64,000 bases of DNA, taken from NCBI GenBank assembly GCA_039707655.1, contig CM077665.1:84197954-84261953 (forward strand). Reading direction: 5' to 3'. Source of the DNA: Elymus sibiricus. Its lineage: Eukaryota > Streptophyta > Magnoliopsida > Poales > Poaceae. Numbering within the stretch: position 1 is the first letter of the stretch; every line of letters begins with the position of its first letter. The position numbers were made by a program, and so were the translations under genes. Positions 47,454-59,640 of this stretch are shown in pieces. The notes below the pieces were generated by a model. That model was given only the letters and a program-made list of their open reading frames with translations. It was not told where the DNA came from and searched no databases.

Positions 47454-50369
47454 TTATTTGATGACATAAGGGAAGGACTCAATGAATTCACTCCATTTAG
47501 CATGTCGTTTGTTCAACTTAGTTTGACCCTTTAAATACTTAAGCGTTTCGTGGTCGGTATGGATAACAAACTCATGAGGGCGCAAGTAATGTTCCCACAC
47601 ATGTAGAACTCTCACCAAAGCATATAATTCTTTGTCATAGATGGGGTAGTTAAGTTGAGCGCCAGATAGTTTCTCGCTAAAGTATGCGATAGGATGCTTC
47701 TCTTGCATGAGCACACGACCTATTCCATTACTGCTAGCATCACAATGCACTTCAAATGTTTTATCAAAATTGGGCAAAGCAAGCAAAGGTGCATGAGTGA
47801 GCAAATTTTTAAGTTCATGAAATGCGGTGTCTTGGGAAGGACCCCAAATAAATGGTGCATTTTTCTTGCTCAAAGCATGGAGAGGTGATGCAATAGTGCT
47901 AAAGTCTTTGACAAAACAGCGATAGAAACCGGCTAGTCCTAGGAAGCTACGCACTTGTTGCAAGTTCATTGGTGTGGGCCAAGTTTTAATAGCATCAATC
48001 TTAGTTTCATCTACATGAACGCCCTTAGAAGATACTACAAAACCTAGGAAAACTACCTTCTCAACACCAAAAGTGCATTTCTCCATGTTTGCATAGAGTT
48101 GTTCTTTCCGAAGGATTTGTAAAACATCACGAACATGTGTAGCATGCTCCTCAAGAGACTTGCTAAAGACAAGGATGTCATCAAGGTAGACCACAACACA
48201 ATATCCAATGAGTGGTCGCAACACATAATGCATAACACGCATAAAAGTACCCGATGCTTCAGATAAGCCCATGGGCATAACCAACCATTCATAGAGACCA
48301 AATTTTGTCTTAAAAGCAGTTTTCCACTCGTCACCCTCTTGTATGCGGATTTGGTAGTAACCACTTTTTAAGTCAATTTTAGAAAATATAGTGGCACCAC
48401 TAAGTTCATCAAGCATATCATCTAAGCGAGGAATGGGGTGACGGTATCGAATGGCGATAGCATTGATAGGACGGCAATCGGAACACATATGCATAGTACC
48501 ATCATGCTTAGGTACTAGAATGACCGGAACCGCACAAGGACTTAAACTCTCACGTACATGCCCTTTATCTAGGAGTTTTTGGACTTGCCTTTGTATTTCC
48601 TTTGTTTCGTCGGGGTTGACGCGGTAGGGAGCCTTGTTAGGAAGCGGTGCTCCGGGGATGAGGTCGATGCGGTGTTCGATCCCTCGTTTTGGAGGTAGTC
48701 CCAGAGGTTGCTCATCGGGGAACACATCCTTGAATTCCTGCAACAACTTAGATAACACAAGAGGAAGATGTTGTGAAGGGTTAGTCCGAACGACGTCATC
48801 TTTGCACACAATTACAAAGTGAAGAACGGTCGATGGGCTCTCACTCACATCCCTCAAATCTCTTTTGGTGGCTAAAAGAACTATATCTCTCATGTCCCTC
48901 ATCGTGGAGTCGCTCATTTTTGGCTTGTGGCACTCACTCTCTTTGAGGTGTATCACTCTCTCACGTCTATCTCCACAATGGGATGAAGCTTGTTTGTCGG
49001 CGATGACTTGACTTGGAGTCATTGGTCGTAGCACATATTGCTTGCCCTTCATCTTGAAGCTATATTGATTTGTCCGACCACTGTGTGTGACGCCACGGTC
49101 GAATTGCCAAGGTCTACCAAGTAGGAGGTGGCAAACGGACATTGGAACCACATCACACTCCAAAGTGTCTTCATATGCGCCTATCTTGAAGGAAACTTCT
49201 ACGGTGTGGTCAACTTGGAGGGTTCCAGAATCACTAAGCCATTGGACCTTGTAGGGATGAGGGTGCTTTTTCTTGACCAATTGTAGCTTGGAACAAAGGT
49301 CTTCACTTGCCAAGTTGTGACAACTCCCTCCATCGATGATGAGCTTGACGGACTTTCCTTGGATTCCCGCCTTGGTGTGGAAGATGTGGCAACGTTGGTC
49401 CTCGTCTTCTTGTTGTTGGAGCGTCAAAACTTTAGAGACAACGAGAGCGGGGCTCGAATCGTTGTCGCAAAAGATTTGCGAATCTTCATCTTCATTCACT
49501 TGGCGGTGTATGGCCACTTGGTCCAAAGCTTGCATCTCGTCGTCGCTCATAGAGTCATAGGTGCCATCGTCGAGGAGGATCATGTTGCGTTTGGTTGGGC
49601 ATTCGAAGGTCTTGTGGCCTTGCCCTTGGCACGTGAAACACTTGATGGAGCTTGTCTTGGCGGTAGCATCCAGTGTTAGGGTAGAGGATGAAGCCCTTGG
49701 CTTGTAGGTGCTTGAGGTTGGTCGGCTTGACGAAGTCGTCTTGTCCTTGTAGCTTGACTTGTCGCCGGTAGGTGTTGTAGATTTCGTAGTTGAAGTTGTC
49801 GTTGTTGTAGTAGCTTGAGAACTTAAGCCGTAGGTCTTGGAGGAGAACTTGGAGTACTTGTAGTCATCTTGAACTTGCCGTTCTGCCTTGGTTGCTTGAT
49901 GCACAAGTTCTAGATGGTTGGAGTATGGTTGGAAGTCGGCAATTTTCTTGACTTGGTAGTTGATGCCATTCAAGAAGCGTGCCATTGTTTGCTCATCATC
50001 TTCCTTGACATTGGCTCGGATCATAGCAATCTCCATCTCTTGGTAGTACTCTTCTACCGACTTGGTTCCTTGCTTGAGTTGTTGGAGCTTCTTGAAGAGA
50101 TCCCGGTTGTAATGTGTAGGCACAAAACGAGCTCGCATGAGATCCTTCATTTGGGCCCAAGTGGTGATAGGAGGTTCACCTCTCTCCCTTCTTCGCTCAA
50201 TCACTTGTTCCCACCAAATAAGGACATAGTCTTGGAACTCAAGGGAAGCCATGGCTATCTTCTTCTCTTCATCATAGTTGTGGAGGCGAAAGATCTTGCC
50301 AACCTTGAGAGCTGCTACTTCTTGAGCTTGCGTTGGTTTTCCCTTGAAGAGGAAAGGGTGATGCAGCAA
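47454..50369 (-). CDS. gag-protease-RT-RNase H polyprotein of element C, LTR-fused start
   Basis: One open frame of 971 codons. Residues 1-19 are encoded by the LTR of element D (boundary at 50312/50313), so the true gag N-terminus is lost. Gag follows at residues about 20-175 ([33 protein letters not shown]), then a Thr/Ser-rich linker. A CCHC knuckle at about 244-257 is [14 protein letters not shown]. Retropepsin lies near 343-420 with [13 protein letters not shown] (Asp346; the family usually has D-S/T-G). RT lies near 560-790 with YLDD at 728-731, and RNase H runs from about 865 with [10 protein letters not shown] and [14 protein letters not shown] at 47454-47456 cuts it from integrase. 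Without the stops at 47454 and 46965 the frame would be one chromovirus-like polyprotein. It is non-functional as an element because integrase is separated. Confidence 0.9.
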   Translation of the reverse strand: MLHHPFLFKGKPTQAQEVAALKVGKIFRLHNYDEEKKIAMASLEFQDYVLIWWEQVIERRRERGEPPITTWAQMKDLMRARFVPTHYNRDLFKKLQQLKQGTKSVEEYYQEMEIAMIRANVKEDDEQTMARFLNGINYQVKKIADFQPYSNHLELVHQATKAERQVQDDYKYSKFSSKTYGLSSQATTTTTTSTTKSTTPTGDKSSYKDKTTSSSRPTSSTYKPRASSSTLTLDATAKTSSIKCFTCQGQGHKTFECPTKRNMILLDDGTYDSMSDDEMQALDQVAIHRQVNEDEDSQIFCDNDSSPALVVSKVLTLQQQEDEDQRCHIFHTKAGIQGKSVKLIIDGGSCHNLASEDLCSKLQLVKKKHPHPYKVQWLSDSGTLQVDHTVEVSFKIGAYEDTLECDVVPMSVCHLLLGRPWQFDRGVTHSGRTNQYSFKMKGKQYVLRPMTPSQVIADKQASSHCGDRRERVIHLKESECHKPKMSDSTMRDMRDIVLLATKRDLRDVSESPSTVLHFVIVCKDDVVRTNPSQHLPLVLSKLLQEFKDVFPDEQPLGLPPKRGIEHRIDLIPGAPLPNKAPYRVNPDETKEIQRQVQKLLDKGHVRESLSPCAVPVILVPKHDGTMHMCSDCRPINAIAIRYRHPIPRLDDMLDELSGATIFSKIDLKSGYYQIRIQEGDEWKTAFKTKFGLYEWLVMPMGLSEASGTFMRVMHYVLRPLIGYCVVVYLDDILVFSKSLEEHATHVRDVLQILRKEQLYANMEKCTFGVEKVVFLGFVVSSKGVHVDETKIDAIKTWPTPMNLQQVRSFLGLAGFYRCFVKDFSTIASPLHALSKKNAPFIWGPSQDTAFHELKNLLTHAPLLALPNFDKTFEVHCDASSNGIGRVLMQEKHPIAYFSEKLSGAQLNYPIYDKELYALVRVLHVWEHYLRPHEFVIHTDHETLKYLKGQTKLNKRHAKWSEFIESFPYVIK

Positions 50370-51902
50370 AGTAGATAAGTATTTCCCTTAGTTGTTGAGA
50401 ACCAAGGTATCAATCCAGTAGGAGATACAAGCAAGTCCCCAATAGATGTACCTACACAAATAATCAAACACTTGCACCCAACGCAGAAAAGGGGTTGTCA
50501 ATCCCTTCACGGTTACTTGCAAGGATGAGATCTGATAGAGATAGATATAGAAGATTACTAAAACGAAAAGTAAAACAAAAGTAAAAAGAATGCAGCAAAG
50601 TATTTTTAGTATTTTTGGTTTATAGATCTGAAAATATAATATGGAAAATAGACCCGGGGGCCATAGGTTTCACTAGAGGCTTCTCTCTTGAAGGAAAATA
50701 ATACGGTGGGTGAACAAATTACTATCGAGCAATTGATAGAAAAGCGCATAGTTATGACGATATCCAAGACAATGATTATGCATATAGGCATCACGTCCGT
50801 GTCAAGTAGACCGAAACAATTCTGCATCTGCTACTATTACTCCACACATCGACTGACTCCTGCCTGCATCTAGAGTATTAAGTTCATGAAGAACAGAGTA
50901 ACGCGTTAAGTAAGATGACATGATGTAGAGGGATAAACTCAAGCAATATGATGAAAACCCCATCTTTTTATCCTTGATGGCAACAATACAAACACATGCC
51001 TCGCTACCCCTACTTTGTCACTGGGTGAGGACACCGCAAGATTGAACCCAAAACTAAGCACTTCTCCCATTGCAAGAATTACCAATATAGTTGGCCAAAC
51101 CAAACCAATAACTCGAAGAGACTTGCAAAGATATGAAATCATGCATATAAGAATTCAGAAAAGATTCAAATAATATTCATAGATAATCTGATCATAAACC
51201 CACAATTCAACGGATCTCGACAAACACACCGCAAAAGAGTATTACATCGGATAGATCTCCATGAAGATCATGAAGAACATGGTATTGAAGAACATAGAGA
51301 GAGAATAAGCCATCTAGCTACTAGCTATGGACCCGAAGGTCTGAGGTGAACTACTCACGCATCATCGGACGGGCAATGGAGTTGATGTAGATGCCCTCCG
51401 TGATCAAATCCCCCTCCGGCAGATTACCGGAAAAGGCTCCAAGATGGGATCTCACGGGAATAGAGGCTTCCGGCGGCGGAAAACTATTATCGTGGCTCTT
51501 TTTGGTATTGGGGTAATATTTGGGAATTTATAGGAGGAAGATTAGGGTTAGGAGGCCTGCAGGGGGGCCACAAGCCAGGGGGGCACGCACCCCCCAGGGG
51601 CGCGCCCTGCAGGCTTGTTGTCTCCCGGCAGGTCTCCTGCCCCTCTCTCCAAGTCTGGTAGGTTTCTTCTGGTCCAAGAAAAATCATCGCGAAGATTTTA
51701 TTCCGTTTGGACTCCGTTTGATATTCCTTATCTGCAATACTCAAAAACAAGGAAAAAAACAGAAACTGGCACTGGGCACTATGTTAATAGGTTAGTCTCA
51801 AAAATAATATAAAATAGCATATTAATGCATATAAAACATCCAAAATAGATAATATAATAGCATGGAACAATAAAAAATTATAGATACGTTGGAGACGTAT
51901 CA
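50313..51902 (-). mobile_element. 3' LTR of element D (B-type family), minus strand
   Basis: 1590 bp. On the minus strand it begins TGATACGTCTCCAACGTATC (ending at 51902) and ends AGAAGTAGCA (50313), with TG...CA termini. It is the same family as the LTR at 31371. It sits inside the gag of element C. The candidate target duplication on this side is AGAGC (50308-50312). Its transcription direction is leftward into the gag of element C. Confidence 0.9.
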
Positions 51903-53074
51903 AGCATCCCCAAGCTTAATTCCTGCTCGTCCTCGAGTAGGTAAATGATAAAAACAGAATTTTTCATGTGGAATGCTACCTAACATATTTATCCATGTAA
52001 TATTCTTTATTGTGGCATGAATGTTCAGATCCGTAAGATTCAAAACAAAAGCTTAATATTGACATAAAAACAATAATACTTCAAGCATACTAACAAAGCA
52101 ATTGTGTCCTTTCAAAATAACATGGTCTAAGAAAGTTATCCCTACAAAATCATATGGTCTGGCTATGCTCCATCTTCCCCACACAAAGTATTTAAATCAT
52201 GCACAACCCCGATGACAAGGCAAGCAATTGTTTCACACTTTTTATGTTCTCAAACCTTTTCAACTTTCACGCAATACATGAGCGTGAGCCATGGATATAG
52301 CACTATAGGTGGAATAGAATATGGTGGAGGTTGTGAGGAAAAGGAAAAGACAGTCTCACATCAACTAGGCATATCAATGGGCTATGGAGATGCCCATCAA
52401 TAGATATCAATGTGAGTGAGTAGGGATTGCCATGCAACGGATGCACTAGAGCTATAAGTGTATGAAAGCTCAAAAAGAAACTAAGTGGGTGTGCATGAAA
52501 AATTCCACTAGTTATATGAAAGTGACAAAATAGGAGACTCTCTATCATGAAGATCATGGTGCTACTTCGAAGCACAAGTGTGGAAAAAATATAGTAACAT
52601 TGTCCCTTCTCTCTTTTATCTCATCATTATTTTTATTTTTATTTTGGTGGGCATCTTTGGCCTCTTTTTTTTATTTGGGCTTCATTGGCCTCTTTTATTA
52701 TTTGTAAAGTCCGGAGACTCATCCCAACTTGTCAGGGAATCATAGCTTCCATCATCCTTTTCTCTCATGGGACAATGCTCTAATAATGATGATCATCACA
52801 CTTTTATTTACTTACAACTCAAGAATTACAACTCGATACCTAGAACAAAATATGACTCTATATGAATGCTTCCGGTGGTGTACCGAGATGTGCAACGATC
52901 TAGCATAGCAAATGACATCAAAAAATGGACAAGCCATGAAAACATCATGCTAGCTATCTTACGATCATGCAAAGCCATATGAAAATGATGGTGCGTGTCA
53001 TAATAAACGGAACGGTGGAAGTTGCATGGCAATATATCTCGGAATGGCTATGGAAATGCCATAATAGGTAGGTA
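51903..53074 (-). mobile_element. 3' internal region of element D
   Basis: Minus-strand sequence ending in the polypurine tract TTAAGCTTGGGGATGC directly before the LTR. It also carries the conserved GAGGACGAGCAGGAATTAAG block. It is homologous to 44062-45241 in the opposite orientation. No supported ORF. At 53075 it is interrupted by the LTR of element E. Confidence 0.85.
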
Positions 53075-53550
53075 TGGTTGAGGGAGTCCCGGACTAAGGG
53101 GTCCTCGGGCTGCCGGTTTATCTCTCGATTGGCCGGCTCGATGGGCCATTCTCTGGAGAAGGGCCGGATGCATCAAGACTCCACGTTCTAGAAGGAAGCC
53201 CCGAAGGCGCGTCGTGCACTCCAAGTCAAGATAAGAATGTCGACATCTCCATCCTCGGTAGGAGGCCCACCATGTGTAAACCCTAGTACCCCCCGGTGTC
53301 TATATATACCGGGAGGGTTTTAGATCATAGGACAGAGAAACTCATCTAGGGTTTTAGCTAGTCGATCTCGAGGTAGATCAACTCTGTAACCTTCATATCA
53401 TCAATATAATCAAGCAGGACGTAGGGTTTTACCTCCATAGGAGGGCCCGAACCTGGGTAAACATCGTCTCCTTCGTCCCTTTGTTACCATCGATCCTAGT
53501 CTCACAGCTCGGGACCCCCTACCCGAGATCTGCCGGTTCTGACACCGACA
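53075..53550 (+). mobile_element. 5' LTR of Gypsy element E
   Basis: 476 bp, starting at TGGTTGAGGGAGTCCCGG (or two to three bases later) and ending TTCTGACACCGACA. TATA box TCTATATATACCGGG near 53299. The candidate left target duplication is AGGTA (53070-53074). The start is uncertain by a few bases because the last bases of element D (GGTATGG) overlap it. Confidence 0.8.
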
Positions 53551-53569
53551 TTGGTGCTTTCATTGAGAG
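53551..53569 (+). other. Primer-binding site of element E
   Basis: TTGGTGCTTTCATTGAGAG directly after the LTR, a primer site seen in a large group of grass Gypsy elements with TGACACCGACA LTR ends. Confidence 0.7.
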
Positions 53570-53595
53570 GTCCGCTGTGATCGCCCAAGGAATCG

Positions 53596-54830
53596 ATGGC
53601 TCGCGTCTTCATCAACGAAGAGGTCCGCAACATGGACTCCTTTGTCCCTGGACACATCTTCGCTTTCGGCAGCATTGTGCTGCATGCTGACCCGACCGGC
53701 CGCCTTGGCCAGGTCGGAAGTCTCGCCCCTGATCAAGAAGTCAGATTCGGGAACTTAGAGTTCTCCGTTGACCCTCAGGGCGATCTCTTGCTCACCGGGC
53801 TCGCAGTCTCACCTGACGCGCCCGAGGACTCCGAGGCCTTAACCTCGGACGTCGTTTTCAATCCCGCTCGCGGGGCCAGTCCCGGCGACGATCTGGACTT
53901 AAGTCCGGATCCGGCTATAGCGCCAGATCGCTGGACACCAACTCCTGCCGAATACACTTCTCGTGCGGACGCGCCGGAGGATAACTCCGAACACGCCGAG
54001 CAAGTTGACCCGATCGAGCTTTCGACGCTCTGCGAAGCTCTAGATCGGATCTCCTTGACAAAAACTATTGATGACCCGATCCCGATCCATGCTCAGATCG
54101 GTCTTGAGGCGGGTCAAGAGGGATTTTTCGTCCCACCCGCCACCCACTTAGTAGCCACTATCGAAGACTTAACCGATATGTTGGACTACGCCTCCGAGGA
54201 GGCAGAAGACATGGAGGAGGAAGATCGCATTCCCACTCCCGTCAACACCGGGCGATGGACCGCCACCTCCACCTACGACGTCTACATGGTGGATACGCCA
54301 TCCGGTAACGGCGAGCGCATGCTAGCTAACAATGGCGATGACTCAGGTGAGGCGCCGTCAAGGCACCGGAAACCACATAAGCGGTCAAAGACAAAAAAGG
54401 GGAGTGAAGCTATTACCGGCACCGGGGAAAACGATACCCCGGAAGACCTCGACGATCCCGATATCCCCGATTATCCGTTGGAGGATCAGGAAAGGCTGGA
54501 AAACCAGCGCGACCCCGAAGATCCGAACGATTCCGAGGATGACAACTACCTCCCCCCTGTAGAGGAGGAGGATAGACCGGACGATGAGGACATTATCGTC
54601 CCCAAGACCATCGAGGATCAGGAACGGTTCAGGCAACAACTTCTAGCCACTGCCCGAAGCCTAAAGGCAAAAGCGCGGCAACTCAAGGCCGAATGAGATA
54701 CCCTCAACGATAGATTTCTATCAGCTGAGGAAGAACACGACGCCGATTTATGGGATCAACCCAAGAGCTACCCCCGCCGACGGCTGCTGCCACAATTCGA
54801 CGACGAGCTCCCCAATATGTCGTCCCCCAA
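53596..54830 (+). pseudogene. Acidic gag N-terminal region of element E, truncated
   Basis: ATG at 53596 opens 366 codons (MARVFINEEVRNMDSFVPG...) ending in TGA at 54694-54696. In-frame sequence continues after the stop (TLNDRFLSAEEEHDADLWDQ) up to 54830, so the TGA is a nonsense change. The protein is acidic, with a basic patch near residues 255-270 (RHRKPHKRSKTKK) and a probable coiled coil at the end (ERFRQQLLATARSLKAKARQ). The retroviral gag core would come later but is displaced by the LTR at 54831. Confidence 0.75.
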
Positions 54831-56348
54831 TGAAAGCACATTTGCTCCCTTGGTGGTTTTGGTAATTAATAACAACATATAAGTCATTGAACTAATGTTT
54901 CCACTAAGTATATATCAGGAAAAGTTCAATGATAGGGATGGCAAAAGGATTGTGGAGATTGTGGAATTACCCCAAAATGCAAGGAAATGGATTGGCAAAG
55001 CTTCAAGTAAGAGGACTCTACATTTTACTTTGTGAGAAATCACCTTGAGTCCATAGGAAAGCCAATACTATTAAAAGGGGGTAAGGTTTTGTTGGTGAAC
55101 AAAATGCTCATACGTGCACAAGTGATAGTCACCAAAAACGCCCACAAGCTCTTCCACAAAAAGTCTGTCCATAGCCAAATATTCAAAATCGGTGCAACCA
55201 ACACTTTCCACTCGGTGCCACCGATTCCCAAACTCAGACAGACCTAAGCCAAACCCTAGCCTTTCGGTGCAACCGATTCTGCTTCGGTGCCACCGAGTTT
55301 GGGTTGCCAACTTTCTGTTACGCAAATTCACAATATCGGTACCACCAAGATTGTTGGATCGGCGTCACCGAGAATGGGCAATCTGACCGTTGGTCACCTT
55401 ATCGGTGCAACCGAGTTTCCTATATCGGTCTCACCGAGATTCAAAAGTTGCCACCTTTTGGTCACTTCGGTACCACCGAGGTTAACACATCGGTGTCACC
55501 GAGTTGGTCATTTTGTGTGTAATGGTTGGATTTTTGGGGATGCCTATATATACCCCTTCACCACCATCCACTCGAAAGAGAAGCACTTAGAACTATTCCA
55601 TACTTGCCCCATCCAGTTTTCTGAGAGAGAACCACCTACACTTGTGTTGAGATCAAGATCATCCACTCCAACCATATGGATCTTGATTTCTAGCCTCCCC
55701 AAGTTGCTTTCCACCAATCCCATCTCTTCCACCAAGCCAAATCTGTGAGAGAGTGATTGTGTGTTGAGGAGTCTATCATCTTGAAGCACAAGAGCAAGGA
55801 GTTCATCATCATTGCCGAGCCTATTACCTTTTGGAGGGTGGTGCCTCCTAGATTGGTTTGGTGTCGCTTGGGAGCCTCCTACTTCATGTTGTGGAGTTGA
55901 ACCAAAAAGTTTGTAAGGGCAAGGAGATCGCCTACTTCGTGAAGATCTACCCATAGTGAGGCTAGTCCTTCGTGGACGGAAGCCGTTATGGAATAGTCAA
56001 GGTTGCTACTTCGTGGACCCTTATGGGTGGAGCCCTCCGTGGACTCTCGCGACCGTTACCCTCCGTGGGTTGAAGACTCCATAAACGTGGATGTACGATA
56101 GCACCACCTATCGGAACCACGGGAAAAATCATCGTGTCTACAATTGCGTTTGATCTTCCAACCCTATCCTTTCTACTCATGCTTGTTATTACTTTCCGCT
56201 GTTTTACTCTTAGACTTGCATGTGTAGGGTGTACTTGACTTTCCATGAAATGCTTAAAATATGCCAACTCTAAAATTTGGGAAAAGGTAGAATTTTATTT
56301 GGTCAAGTAGTCTAATCACCCCCCTCTAGACATACTTTCGGTCCTACA
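54831..56348 (+). mobile_element. 5' LTR of SIRE/Maximus-type Copia element M
   Basis: 1518 bp, starts TGAAAGCACATTTGCTCCC and ends TTTCGGTCCTACA. The five bases before it are CCCAA (54826-54830), the candidate target duplication. TATA box CCTATATATACCCC near 55542. The LTR contains a cluster of TCGGTNNNACCGA motifs. Confidence 0.88.
55190..55510. repeat. TCGGTNNNACCGA motif cluster in LTR of element M
   Basis: About ten copies of a 14-base imperfect palindrome of the form TCGGT-NNN-ACCGA(G/T), for example TCGGTGTCACCGAG and TCGGTACCACCGAG, spaced 15-45 bases apart. Confidence 0.9.
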
Positions 56349-56350
56349 AG

Positions 56351-56362
56351 TGGTATCAGAGC
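56351..56362 (+). other. Primer-binding site of element M
   Basis: TGGTATCAGAGC, the initiator Met-tRNA complement used by most Copia elements, two bases after the LTR. Confidence 0.92.
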
Positions 56363-56401
56363 TTTGGTCTCCATTGCATTGGTCTCACAACCTAGGAGAG
56401 T

Positions 56402-58588
56402 ATGGCATCTAGTGAGGGAAATTATCACCGTAGAGGTCTGTACTTTGATGGCACTAATTTTGCTAGTTGGAAGCACAAAATGAAAATGCATATTCTTGGT
56501 CATAACCCTGCTGTTTGGGCTGTTGTTCATGTTGGCTTGCAAGGTGAATTCTTTGGTGATGGAAAGGAACCGGATCGTGAAGCAACCGCGGAAGAATTGA
56601 AGATGTTGCAATACAACGCTCAAGCATGCGACATTCTCTTCAACTGCCTATGCCCCGAAGAATTCAACAAAATCAGCCGTCTTGAGAATGCAAAAGAGAT
56701 TTGGGATAGTTTGGTTGATATGCACGAAGGAACCGAGTCCGTGAGAGAATCCAAGTTAGATGTTCTTCAAAGTCAGCTTGGCAAGTTCAAGATGAAGGAT
56801 GGTGAAGAAGTCGCAGAGATGTACTCTAGGCTAGCTCTCATCACCAATGAGATTGCCGGCTTAGGAAGCAAAGAAATGACTGACAAATTCATCATCAAGA
56901 AGATACTTAGAGCTTTGGATGAGAGATACGACACCGTGTGCACATTGATCCAAATGATGCCCAACTACAAAGATCTCAAGCCTACGGAAGTCATTGGAAG
57001 GATTGTGGCTCATGAGATGACACTCAAAGACAAAGAAGAGCTTCACCACAAGTCTAGCGGTGCTTACAAAGCCACAAGTGATGCTCCCGCAACTTCAAGC
57101 GACAACCTTGTCACCAATGAAGAGATAAGCCTCATGGTCAAGAAATTCAACAAGTTCTACAAGAATAGAGGCAAAGAACGAAGCTCCAACTCAAGATATG
57201 ATGAGAAGCGTTCGTCAAGTCGTGACCGCAATTGCTACAATTGTGGGAAGCCCGGACACTACTCCAATGAGTGCACGGCTCCCTACAAACGAACAGAAGA
57301 GTCACCTCGAAGACGAAGCTCAAGGAATGAATCACCTCAAAGAGAGAGAAGGAGTAGAGATGATCGTTATGAACGAAGACACTCAAGGAGAAGTAGAGAT
57401 TCGGAGAAGAAGGACAAGTACACCAAGAGCTACACAAGAAGAAAACATCAAGCTCATGTTGGTGAATGGGTTTCCGTCTCCGAGTCCGACAACAACTCTA
57501 AGAGAAGCTATCACTCCGACTCCGACTATAGTCAAGATGATGGTGTTGCCGGAATTGCTCTAGTGACTACCAACTCCTATGATCTATTTGATTCACCAAA
57601 TGAAGGGAGTGGAAGTTGCTTCATGGCTAAAGGCCCCAAGGTATCACACCCCGAGTATCTTGATTTTGATAGTGATGAAGATGACTTGCTTTGTGATGAT
57701 GACTTGCTCTTTGATAAAACTAGTGATGTTAGTCAAAATGAACTTGATAATTCTCATGCTAATCAAGATAAGTCAATTGATGATGATAAGATGAAAATAG
57801 AACAACTAACTAAAGAACTAAACACTCTTAAGTTAGCTCATGAATCTACTCTTGAAGATCATAGAGAGCTTGTAAGAACTCATGAGAAGCTACGCTTCGA
57901 GAAGCTCAACTTGGAGCAAGAGCATGAGTTTCTTAAAGCTATCAATGACGATCTCCGAAAGAAGACTTCATCTTATCTAGCCAAACGACTACTCTTGTCT
58001 ACATTCATGCCTCAAGTTAAAACTAAGCAAACTAGTAACAAAGGCAAGAAAGGTTCTTCATCTAGTAGCAACAATAAAAATGCTAAACCTAATGATGTTG
58101 CTTCTAGTAGTTCTATTGATTCCACTAATGATGATTCTCTTAGCCAAGTTACACTTGAGCAAGAAAATGCTTTATTGAAAGGAATTATAGAAAAAGGTAT
58201 CTACAAGAGTCTTGCCGGGTGTAAGCAATTTGAGGAAATTGTACGCAAGCACGGAGGATACCGAAAGAACCATGGTGTTGGCTACTTCAACGCTAATGGA
58301 GTTGAATGGGAAGAAGGTCAATACCCCAAGCCCAAGTTTGTTCCTCAAAAGGAGAAGTATGAAAATACTCTTCCTAAGGGGACAAACACTCAAGATGGCC
58401 TTCCACCACAAGACCACAAGCTCAAGGGCAAGAACAAGCTTCAAGAGGACATTGACTCATATGGAGACGAATCGCTAGCTTTGGTGGAGTGGGTTCCCAA
58501 GGCTACTTCAAGCTCAACTTCTACAAAGGCTACTACGACACCAAGGATCCCCATCAACTTGATGTGGGTCCCCAAAAAGAAGAACTAG
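56402..58588 (+). CDS. gag protein of SIRE/Maximus-type Copia element M
   Basis: An intact 728-codon ORF beginning 39 bases after the primer site. Residues about 10-215 form the Copia gag core (FDGTNFASWKHKMKMHILGH, ENAKEIWDSLVDMHEGTES, LRALDERYDTVCTLIQMMP). A CCHC knuckle lies at about residues 277-290 (CYNCGKPGHYSNEC), followed by an Arg/Ser-rich segment to about 345. An acidic DE-rich region (about 415-460) and a coiled coil (about 460-540, IEQLTKELNTLKLAHE) come next, with a serine-rich linker and a basic tail. Such a long C-terminal extension fits the SIRE/Maximus lineage. No protease or pol follows in frame: the stop at 58586-58588 is followed by non-coding sequence. Confidence 0.92.
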   Translation: MASSEGNYHRRGLYFDGTNFASWKHKMKMHILGHNPAVWAVVHVGLQGEFFGDGKEPDREATAEELKMLQYNAQACDILFNCLCPEEFNKISRLENAKEIWDSLVDMHEGTESVRESKLDVLQSQLGKFKMKDGEEVAEMYSRLALITNEIAGLGSKEMTDKFIIKKILRALDERYDTVCTLIQMMPNYKDLKPTEVIGRIVAHEMTLKDKEELHHKSSGAYKATSDAPATSSDNLVTNEEISLMVKKFNKFYKNRGKERSSNSRYDEKRSSSRDRNCYNCGKPGHYSNECTAPYKRTEESPRRRSSRNESPQRERRSRDDRYERRHSRRSRDSEKKDKYTKSYTRRKHQAHVGEWVSVSESDNNSKRSYHSDSDYSQDDGVAGIALVTTNSYDLFDSPNEGSGSCFMAKGPKVSHPEYLDFDSDEDDLLCDDDLLFDKTSDVSQNELDNSHANQDKSIDDDKMKIEQLTKELNTLKLAHESTLEDHRELVRTHEKLRFEKLNLEQEHEFLKAINDDLRKKTSSYLAKRLLLSTFMPQVKTKQTSNKGKKGSSSSSNNKNAKPNDVASSSSIDSTNDDSLSQVTLEQENALLKGIIEKGIYKSLAGCKQFEEIVRKHGGYRKNHGVGYFNANGVEWEEGQYPKPKFVPQKEKYENTLPKGTNTQDGLPPQDHKLKGKNKLQEDIDSYGDESLALVEWVPKATSSSTSTKATTTPRIPINLMWVPKKKN

Positions 58589-59640
58589 AGAGTTCTTGAG
58601 GGGTGACTCCGCCAATGAAATTCACTCACATTCATTATTGGCAAGAACTATTTGCAATCAACATCAACCCTATGCAATAGTTCAAGGAGTCACACATTCC
58701 CTCAAAGGTAAGCAAGGGACAAGGTAATCAACAAATCAATGGACATCATTACACATGCTTTGCACTCCATGTCCATAGATATCCTTGTATTTGTTTCTTG
58801 TGTGTTGGGACTAACCCATGTAGGCGAGAAGAGTAAGGAAACAACAAGGATGCTCCCAACTCTTGGTGATCTTCATCAACCTTGAGCATCCACCACTACC
58901 TCATCAACATGAAGTCTTCATCGACAAAACCCAAGGTTAGTTTATCCCTCTTATGGGTGGATGTCACATCAAGGGGGAGCTTTACTATAAGACTTGAGTT
59001 AAAGCATCTCTTAGCATGTGACAACATTAAATGCTTTATGTAAAAGTGGTAACCCCACTTGTGCTTAAACGATGAGTATGACCTATGATCAAGTATTCTT
59101 ACTTGGCTCCTAAGTCAATATACTCATATATAGATGACTTCGTCATCGCCCAAGTGCTTGTTAGATGCTAGTATGTATGTGCATGTTTGTCATGATTTCA
59201 CTTGACACCTTATTGTGTGAGCATGTTGGTCTGCATTTATTTTCTCATTCGAGGACATCCAATTGTTGCTATTTGGTTTTTGATTTATCTTTTGCCAATT
59301 GGATGGACAAGAATGCCTAGGACCACTCTTTAGCTATCTATGCTTTCTCACCTCACACTCCATTCATGCTGCATCACAAAACTTGAACAAGTACTTTTCG
59401 ATCCCTCTGTGTGTGGAGCACTCGGAGTTCCGTATCGACAAGGACTGACCATTAAAACCTCCCAAGTGCATCTCGGTGGAACCAACCCAAAATTCTCGGT
59501 CTCACCGAATGCCTAGGGTTGATCTGGTTTTCAATCTCGGTACTACCGATTCCATATTCTCGGTTACACCGAATTTCCCTGTCAGCTGACAGTTGAGGAA
59601 CTCGGTGACACCGAAAATTTAGAATCGGCGTCACCGACAG
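58589..59640 (+). other. Non-coding segment of element M where pol would be expected
   Basis: No protease, integrase, RT or RNase H motif was seen. TCAAGGGGGAGCTT near 58970 resembles a polypurine or post-pol block. From about 59468 to 59640 six TCGGTNNNACCGA-type motifs occur, like those in the LTR. Confidence 0.6.
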
